Under the pieces are notes generated by a model. That model ran no database searches, was not told the DNA's origin, and was given only the letters and a program-made list of their open reading frames with translations. Of a DNA stretch of 7,610 nucleotides, positions 1 through 7,610 are shown piece by piece; positions within the stretch are counted from its first letter, which is position 1; each line of letters begins with the position of its first letter. Position numbers and translations under genes: made by a program. The DNA is from JBKPCD01 sp046727175. Lineage in GTDB: Bacteria; Acidobacteriota; Vicinamibacteria; Vicinamibacterales; 2-12-FULL-66-21. The stretch spans positions 1 through 7,610 of the forward strand of contig JBKPCD010000178.1 of NCBI GenBank assembly GCA_046727175.1, given 5' to 3'.

Positions 1-973
1 GCACGGCCGTTTCGGTGGAATCCCAGTCGTGCGTGTCGTGCGGGGAGGACTGGTGGTACCACACCATCGTGCCCGTGTCGGCATTCAGCGCGACGATGGA
101 TCCGGTGAAGAGATTGGCGCCGGCGCGGTTCCTGTGCGCCATGACGGGTTGAGCGTTGCCGGTCGTGACGTAGATGTAATTGAGCTCGGGATCGTACGTG
201 ATCGGTGTCCACGTCATGCCTCCGCCGTGCCGCATGGCCTCCTCGGTAGGCCACGTCTCCGATCCCGGATCGCCCTGTTTCTGCGGCACGCTGTACCAGC
301 GCCACTGGCGTTCGCCCGATTCAGGATGAACCGCCTGGAGGTAACCAGGGATATCGAAGTCATCGCCGCTCACGCCGACGATCAGGTGACCCTTCACCAC
401 GACCGGTGCGACCGACGCGTAGTAGAAGTTGTCCATGTCGCAGATTTGTTGTCGCCAACGCTCCTGACCGTCCCTCAGATTCAGCGACACGAGATAGCAG
501 TCCGGCGTCTCGAAGAAGAGCCAGTTCTCGTAGATCGCCACGCCGCGATTACTCAGGTGGTTGCCGCCAGTGGTCTGCCATCGGTAGTGCCACAACTCGC
601 GTCCTGAGCGCGCGTCCACGGCCCACACGTGGTCAGGGACGGTGAAGTACAGGATGCCGTTGACCTGCAGTGGCGTGCTCTTGATCGTGCCGAGCGGCGG
701 CCCTGCAGTCGACAGCCGGAACATCCACGCCAGGCTCAGATGGTGAACGTTCGCGGTGTCGATCTTCGAGAGCGTGCTGAAGCGGCGACCGGAGTAGTCA
801 CCGTTGAACGTCGGCCAGCTGTCGGTGCCTGCCTTGAGCAGCGTGCCCGGATCGAGTCGGCCCTGTGCGATCAGCGTGACCGACGCCGCCGCGACGACAG
901 CGCCAGCGAACACTCTGAATCGCGACGGCAAACGCAGTGACGAAAGGAATCGAGCACGGCGGAGAACGCTCAT
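1..973 (-). CDS. PQQ-dependent dehydrogenase (methanol/ethanol quinoprotein family), C-terminus outside window
   Basis: This is a periplasmic quinoprotein of the eight-bladed propeller type, which oxidises an alcohol or sugar-like substrate and passes electrons to cytochrome c. 324 residues are visible; full family members are about 550-700 aa. Residues 1-37 form a basic then hydrophobic export signal ending near LIAQG. The mature N-terminus has the family's WPTFNGDYSGRRFS (53-66) and HLSLAWMF (78-85). Propeller repeats appear as VWAVDARSGRELW (116-128) and YLVSLNLRDGQERW (160-173). GGGMTWTP (250-257) and TGNA (271-274) match PQQ-stacking and metal-ligand regions, and PHDTHDWD (311-318) carries the likely catalytic Asp316 plus Asp318. 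Two oddities: no vicinal Cys pair precedes SNRG (141-144), and an Asp sits where methanol dehydrogenase has its Glu metal ligand. The ATG overlaps the cytochrome stop codon (ATGA), implying translational coupling. The family is secure; the substrate is unknown. Confidence 0.88.
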   Translation of the reverse strand, partial: MSVLRRARFLSSLRLPSRFRVFAGAVVAAASVTLIAQGRLDPGTLLKAGTDSWPTFNGDYSGRRFSTLSKIDTANVHHLSLAWMFRLSTAGPPLGTIKSTPLQVNGILYFTVPDHVWAVDARSGRELWHYRWQTTGGNHLSNRGVAIYENWLFFETPDCYLVSLNLRDGQERWRQQICDMDNFYYASVAPVVVKGHLIVGVSGDDFDIPGYLQAVHPESGERQWRWYSVPQKQGDPGSETWPTEEAMRHGGGMTWTPITYDPELNYIYVTTGNAQPVMAHRNRAGANLFTGSIVALNADTGTMVWYHQSSPHDTHDWDSTETAV

Positions 974-2064
974 TTGAGTGTTTCGAGGTACGCGACGACG
1001 TCGTGCATGGCCTTGTCGGTCAGCCGCTCGAGTAGCTCGACGTGCGCCGCATAGGGATCGTGCTTGACGATTTTCATGGCAGGCGCGCGCGCAAAGGAGC
1101 GGTACTCGCCCCCGGCATCGCGCAGCGCGACCTCGAAATCGTCGAGACTGACGAGAGTTCCTTCGACCGAGCGGCCGTCGGGCCAGGTCACCGTGAGGGT
1201 GACCGTCGTTCTCCCCGTCGAGGCGTTCGCGCCGCGCCGCGTGCTCGTCGATGGGAAAACGAACCGCTGCTGGATGTCGACCGGGTTGTATTTCTTCCCG
1301 TATCCCGCGAGATCTCCGGTCGGCGAGTGACACGTGCTGCACTGGCCTTCGCCATTGAAGTAATCCTGGCCCGCCCTGGCATCTCCGCTGAGGACGTTTC
1401 TTGGCTCGTACGCGGCCGAACCCTGGAGGGTGTCGTTGATACGCTGCCAAATGAAGTGGGAGAGGTCCGTGATCGTCGCGTCACTCAGGCTGGCGCCCGG
1501 CGCTCCAGACTGCATCGGATGTCCGCGCTTCAAGAACGGTCCGATGGAGCTGCCGTAGCGATCCCGAAGCACCAGCCGCGATCGAATCAGGTTCGTGCCT
1601 TTCTCGGTGCCTCGCGCACTCGGTCCGTGGCACGTGACGCACTCGGCCGCATACGTCTTCTGTCCTCGCGCGGCCGCGGCATCGTCTACACGATGGCGAT
1701 CCGCGGCGCCGACGTGCGCGCGCGGTCCTCGAAACGCCGGCGCCTGACCCGCGGCGGCCTGAGCCGACTGCACGATCGACTGCCGTCCGTAATGCGTGCT
1801 GAGGTAGTCGAGGATCGTCGTGAAGTCTCCCGGCGTGATTACCGCCCCTCTGGCGGTCTGCATCGAGATCATCGTCGCTTCCCATTGCGCGCGGGAGCGT
1901 CCTTCAGCCGTGGCCCATTCGGCCGTGTGGCAGGTCGCGCAGACTCGGAGGAATGTCTCTCGCCCTTTCCTGTCCTCCGCCGTCTCCTGTGAGGGTGCGG
2001 CAGCCTGGTGGGCCGATGCGGCGGCCCAGAGAAGTATCAGGAGTGGAAGAACGATCGACGTCAT
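970..2064 (-). CDS. Triheme c-type cytochrome, probable electron acceptor of the adjacent quinoprotein
   Basis: This is a 364-aa exported cytochrome. Residues 1-18 form a Sec signal (hydrophobic IVLPLLILLWAAASA). Three CxxCH heme sites are visible: CATCH (42-46), CVTCH (142-146) and CSTCH (242-246), spaced almost exactly 100 residues apart, so three cytochrome c domains in tandem. Met65 or Met68, Met184 (GHPMQSG) and Met330 or Met353 are candidate axial ligands. The third domain is interrupted at about 286-333 by a beta-rich stretch (TVTLTVTWPDGRSVEGTLV, then DDFEVALRD) before the final helix (TDKAMHDVVAYLETLK). It starts 4 bases after the upstream oxidoreductase stop, and its stop overlaps the quinoprotein start, so the two are almost certainly co-produced. 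The role as electron carrier from PQQ to the respiratory chain is inferred from the heme motifs and the coupling. No clear Shine-Dalgarno is seen, consistent with coupled translation. Confidence 0.88.
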   Translation of the reverse strand: MTSIVLPLLILLWAAASAHQAAAPSQETAEDRKGRETFLRVCATCHTAEWATAEGRSRAQWEATMISMQTARGAVITPGDFTTILDYLSTHYGRQSIVQSAQAAAGQAPAFRGPRAHVGAADRHRVDDAAAARGQKTYAAECVTCHGPSARGTEKGTNLIRSRLVLRDRYGSSIGPFLKRGHPMQSGAPGASLSDATITDLSHFIWQRINDTLQGSAAYEPRNVLSGDARAGQDYFNGEGQCSTCHSPTGDLAGYGKKYNPVDIQQRFVFPSTSTRRGANASTGRTTVTLTVTWPDGRSVEGTLVSLDDFEVALRDAGGEYRSFARAPAMKIVKHDPYAAHVELLERLTDKAMHDVVAYLETLK

Positions 2065-2068
2065 TCAG

Positions 2069-3112
2069 TCAGTGCGATGGCAGGAGTTCTGCGATCGAAA
2101 CGGGCGCACCGTTCCGTGACTTGCTCAAGTCCGCAGCCTCCATGAATGCCATGATCTCGACGGTCTCGTCCACTGGCACTGGAGACCGGCCTGTCTGGAA
2201 GAACTCGACGATTGCAGAAACCAGCCCGTAGTAACTGGATCGTTTCGCGCTCGCGTCGGTTGCGCCGGGTGACGGTTCGGACACGACAGCCTTGGGGCCG
2301 AAGACGATCTGTCCGTACGTCTGCGCTCCCTCGCGGATGCCTCGGACCACACCGATGCGTCCGTTCTTCCACTGCCCGACGACGACGTCGGCGCCGGCTG
2401 TGTGCGTGCGCGTGACCGTCTCGCAACCGATTCCCATGAACGTGTAAAGGATCTCGACCGCGTGTATGCCGTACCAGAACAGATCGGGATGGTGTGGCTC
2501 CAGCGTGGCGGGCCCCCACGCGATTGCTCCGAGCACTTCTGCAACCCGTGGGTCTCGTTTGATGGCTTGAACGTCATCGCTGAATCGAAGCGAGGACGAG
2601 CTGAACACCGGCGTCTGATGCTCTCGTGCGAGCCGCGCGAACTCGATCGCGTCGCGGACGCTCGTGGTGAACGGCTTGTCGACGAAGAGCGGCTTGTGCG
2701 CGGCGAGCACCGGCCGCGCCTGTGCGAGGTGAACACGGCCATCGACACTCGTAAGTATGACCGCGTCCACGCGGCGCACGAGCTCATCGATGGAATCGAC
2801 CAGTTCAATCTTCCATGTGTCTCGAAGTTCAGCCGTGAACTTCTCGACCCGCGAGGTACTCGCGTCGATGTCCGGGCTGCCACCCTTGAATGCGGCGACA
2901 ACCCGCGCGCCGCGCACGTGATCCGGTCGTGCGCGATCGTTCAGCAACTGCGTGAACGCGCCGGCATGAGAGGTATCGAGGCCGATGAGGCCGATGCGGA
3001 TCGTGCGGCTGGCGTCGCTGATTTGCGTCTGCTCTCCATCGAGCGTGCGCGCCGTCGAAACGAGCGTCGTCAGCGCGATCGCGATTGCCGCTCGGACGCA
3101 CGTCATGCGCAT
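2069..3112 (-). CDS. Gfo/Idh/MocA-family NAD(P)-dependent oxidoreductase with export-type N-terminus
   Basis: This 347-aa protein has an N-terminal Rossmann fold and a C-terminal alpha/beta substrate domain. The family usually acts on sugars, inositols or related polyols. Residues 6-21 (VRAAIAIALTTLVSTA) are hydrophobic after a short basic start, like a Sec signal; no twin-arginine motif is visible. The nucleotide-binding loop is TIRIGLIGLDTSHAGAF (37-53), where the third glycine of the usual GxGxxG is Asp46. FVDKPFTT (143-150) corresponds to the family EKP motif, with Lys146 present. DLFWYGIHAVEIL (210-222) supplies the conserved His217 of the catalytic region. The start lies 17 bases after the receptor stop and the end lies 4 bases before the cytochrome start. 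A second in-frame ATG at 3106 is possible. The family call is firm; substrate, cofactor and true location are not established. Confidence 0.87.
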   Translation of the reverse strand: MRMTCVRAAIAIALTTLVSTARTLDGEQTQISDASRTIRIGLIGLDTSHAGAFTQLLNDRARPDHVRGARVVAAFKGGSPDIDASTSRVEKFTAELRDTWKIELVDSIDELVRRVDAVILTSVDGRVHLAQARPVLAAHKPLFVDKPFTTSVRDAIEFARLAREHQTPVFSSSSLRFSDDVQAIKRDPRVAEVLGAIAWGPATLEPHHPDLFWYGIHAVEILYTFMGIGCETVTRTHTAGADVVVGQWKNGRIGVVRGIREGAQTYGQIVFGPKAVVSEPSPGATDASAKRSSYYGLVSAIVEFFQTGRSPVPVDETVEIMAFMEAADLSKSRNGAPVSIAELLPSH

Positions 3113-3129
3113 GTCAGGCTTTGGGCCGT

Positions 3130-6603
<3,474 letters not shown>

Positions 6604-6610
6604 GGCTTCG

Positions 6611-6620
6611 TCTCCCCCTT
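6611..6620 (-). promoter_or_regulatory. Ribosome binding site deciding the receptor start
   Basis: On the minus strand the sequence reads AAGGGGGAGA, seven bases before the ATG at 6603. This purine-rich stretch supports the 6603 start over the longer in-frame ATG at 6696 and over the ATG two codons downstream at 6597. Confidence 0.7.
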
Positions 6621-6674
6621 CACTCGAATCAGTGGCGTCACCGCGCTCCGGTCTGCGGCTGCGCCGAAATCGAC

Positions 6675-6694
6675 GCTCCGGCGTCTGCCGGAGC
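6675..6694 (-). promoter_or_regulatory. Perfect 8-bp stem-loop in the receptor leader region
   Basis: GCTCCGGC at 6675-6682 pairs without mismatch with GCCGGAGC at 6687-6694 across a 4-base loop. It lies 72-91 bases upstream of the receptor ATG. No T-run follows on either strand, so it is not a canonical intrinsic terminator. In the operon mRNA it would be a leader hairpin (stability or regulation) or a protein-binding dyad. The dyad is seen directly; its function is inference. Confidence 0.45.
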
Positions 6695-6700
6695 AACGTA

Positions 6701-6731
6701 ACTCTAGCTCACTTGGTGTTCTCGATGTGAA
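6701..6731 (-). promoter_or_regulatory. Weak sigma-70-like promoter candidate for the operon
   Basis: On the minus strand TTCACA (6726-6731, five of six matches to TTGACA) is followed after 19 bases by TAGAGT (6701-6706, four of six matches to TATAAT). The spacer is longer than ideal. If it is used, transcription would start at about 6694, right at the stem-loop. This is the best candidate found by eye in the region and remains weak. Confidence 0.2.
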
Positions 6732-6920
6732 AGGAGACGAGCGTCTTTCTTCAAGACTCAGTCGCTTCGCTCAAGCGCCACCGTCACACGCCTGATGTAC
6801 ATCGGGTGTAGCATCCGAGGTTCCATCGCGACGGGACGGTTCAGGTCTCCTGCTGAGCTGGTCCATCAGCTCGTTCTTTCAACGTGTTCGAGTCCCACCG
6901 CGATCGTCAGGAGGTCAGCC

Positions 6921-7001
6921 TTGACTCTCCTCGGATCTCTCACGCAGTTCATGGGACCCGATGTCGTCGGTCAGATCAGACGGCGCTACTCGGCACGATA
7001 A
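6921..7001 (+). pseudogene. Truncated DUF937-like N-terminus (26 codons, TTG start)
   Basis: A consensus Shine-Dalgarno AGGAGGT (6909-6915) lies five bases before a TTG at 6921, which opens MTLLGSLTQFMGPDVVGQI and then RRRYSAR before TAA at 6999. From memory, the first 19 residues resemble the start of DUF937-family proteins: a short leader helix, then a 'tP(D/E)(V/L/M)IG.IA' pattern. The frame leaves that pattern after Ile19. DUF937 proteins are normally well over 100 aa, so this would be a broken gene, by frameshift or deletion near 6977. The ribosome site is the strongest evidence. The family match is a motif-level impression, and the frame could be unrelated. Confidence 0.35.
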
Positions 7002-7108
7002 AGGAAGCGGTCGATGCCGTCGCATCGCGTTCACCGAACGATGTGCAGACGTGCCGATCGCTCATCATCGATGTCGCGACGAAGGTTGCGGAATCGACGA
7101 AAGAGCTG
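6980..7108 (+). pseudogene. Orphan helical protein fragment in a second frame
   Basis: The frame with codons at 6980, 6983 and so on encodes about 43 residues that look like real amphipathic helix: TALLGTIKEAVDAVASRSP, then NDVQTCRSLIIDVATKVAES, then TKEL. The composition (Ala, Val, Glu, Lys, Ile) differs from the Arg/Ser/His-rich shadow translations elsewhere. It recalls C-terminal helices of small soluble bacterial proteins of the type 'AVDAVA.KSP.D...Y...V..VA..VAEA.KEGG'. I recognise that pattern only loosely and give it no name. It has no start of its own and loses character after about 7108, where the GlgX frame begins. It could be the displaced remainder of the frame opened at 6921, or an unrelated remnant. 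Confidence 0.25.
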
Positions 7109-7610
7109 GGCCGAAGTCATGCACGTCGACGGCTTCCGCTTCGACCTGACGTCGGTTCTCGGACGCGCCGGCCGGCAAGGCTCCTTCACGGCCTCGTCGC
7201 CGTTCTTCGATGCGGTCTCGCAGGATCCGATTCTGAACCGCGTAATCATGGTCGCCGAACCGTGGGACATCGGTAGGTATCAGGTCGGCAACTTCCCGGT
7301 CGACTGGTCCGAATGGAACGGCAAGTTCCGCGACACGATGCGATCGTTCGGCAAGGGAGACGCCCGCATGCTGGCCGACGTCGGCTGGCGGCTGACTGGA
7401 TCCGCCGATCTCTACGGCGAGGACGGACGCTCCGCGTACAACAGCATCAATTTCATCACCTGCCATGACGGGTTCACGCTGAACGACCTCGTCTCGTACA
7501 ACGGAAAGCACAACGAGCAGAACGGCGAGAACAACCGGGACGGGTCCGACGACAACCACTCGTGGAACTGCGGCGAGGAAGGAGACACGACGGATCGAGC
7601 GATCCAGGCG
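7107..7610 (+). CDS. glgX: GlgX-type glycogen debranching enzyme (GH13), N-terminal half missing, continues beyond window
   Basis: This encodes an isoamylase-like enzyme that cleaves alpha-1,6 branches of glycogen. Similarity begins abruptly at WAEVMHVDGFRFDLTSVLGR (7107-7166). The catalytic nucleophile is the Asp of GFRFD (7143-7145), the acid/base is the Glu of MVAEPWD (7257-7259), and the third carboxylate is the Asp of FITCHDGFTLND (7467-7469). Other debranching signatures include GRYQVGNFP, WSEWNGKFRDTMR and SYNGKHNEQNGENNRDGSDD. GlgX proteins are about 700 aa, and the MHVDGFRFD block usually lies some 320-340 residues in, so about 1 kb of coding sequence is absent upstream. The frame is open back to 7002, but residues before Trp (7107) do not resemble GlgX. 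The ATG at 7119 or 7071 could be called as a start, though neither would restore the missing part of the barrel. It is probably a pseudogene, or an assembly joint. Confidence 0.85.

Larger units (their letters stand above)
6604..6908. other. Intergenic region between the operon and the scar region; no complete gene seen
   Basis: About 300 bases hold the operon leader signals near 6611-6731. Beyond these they hold only a small imperfect dyad (GAGCTG at 6855-6860 with CAGCTC at 6867-6872, extendable by a G-T and a T-A pair) followed by a modestly T-rich TTCTTTC. Short open frames cross this stretch on the plus strand, but none shows a recognisable family motif or a good ribosome site. I see no RNA gene. 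Confidence 0.5.

Noticed and set aside
29..940. Plus-strand open frames over the quinoprotein gene
   Set aside because: The complementary strand from 973 to 1 encodes a continuous quinoprotein with a signal peptide, propeller repeats and active-site motifs, so these are shadows.
6604..6696. Receptor start at the ATG at 6696, giving 1188 aa
   Set aside because: The extra 31 residues are charged and precede an otherwise normal signal peptide, whereas the ATG at 6603 has a good ribosome site at the right spacing.
6855..6880. Dyad GAGCTG...CAGCTC followed by TTCTTTC as an intrinsic terminator
   Set aside because: The stem is short, the inner pairs are weak and the T-run is interrupted; there is no complete gene upstream on the plus strand for it to terminate.
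6887..6899. TTCGAGTCCCACC resembling the T-loop and 3' end of a tRNA, with AGCTGGTCCATCAGCTC upstream resembling a D-arm
   Set aside because: The five bases before TTCGAGT do not pair with CCCAC (only two of five positions), and the spacing is far too short to hold an anticodon arm. At most it is a chance match.
7055..7118. RSLIID in the second frame read as the GlgX segment that precedes MHVDGFRFD (family pattern VRSLI.D.LRYW)
   Set aside because: The distance from that Asp to the MHVDGF methionine is 46 bases instead of the expected 24, and the residues between fit a continuing helix rather than LRYW. A frameshifted GlgX with a 22-base insertion is possible but less economical; I could not decide without a search.

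Overview
This is a high-GC bacterial window. It holds a tightly packed four-gene operon on the minus strand, then a disordered stretch, then a 5'-truncated glycogen-debranching gene on the plus strand. The large outer-membrane receptor combines a carboxypeptidase-regulatory-like N-terminal domain, a plug and a barrel. Together with a multiheme cytochrome c and a PQQ quinoprotein, this is typical of soil Acidobacteriota (Vicinamibacterales-like). That placement is inferred from gene style; no rRNA or marker gene is present.

Operon, read right to left (6603 to beyond base 1): (1) a TonB-dependent receptor of 1157 aa; (2) 17 bases later, a Gfo/Idh/MocA-family oxidoreductase of 347 aa with an N-terminal export-type hydrophobic segment; (3) 4 bases later, a triheme c-type cytochrome of 364 aa; (4) overlapping it by 4 bases (ATGA), a PQQ-dependent methanol/ethanol-family dehydrogenase, of which the first 324 residues are visible before the window ends. 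All four look exported or outer-membrane. The simplest reading is a cell-envelope module: the receptor brings in a substrate (unknown, possibly a sugar, polyol or alcohol), the quinoprotein oxidises it in the periplasm, and the cytochrome carries electrons to the respiratory chain. The Gfo/Idh protein would act on a related sugar-like compound. The substrate cannot be read from the sequence.

Bases 6604-6920 are the leader and upstream region of the operon. They contain a good Shine-Dalgarno sequence for the receptor, a perfect 8-bp stem-loop, a weak promoter candidate and a small second dyad. I see no complete gene there.

Bases 6909-7118 look like a scar. A strong AGGAGGT followed by a TTG start opens a reading frame resembling a DUF937-type N-terminus, which stops after 26 codons. 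A different frame then carries a helical fragment of about 43 residues. A third frame switches directly into the catalytic half of a GlgX-type debranching enzyme, with all three GH13 catalytic acids visible. The N-terminal half of GlgX is absent. This is either a genuine deletion/recombination scar or an assembly chimera.
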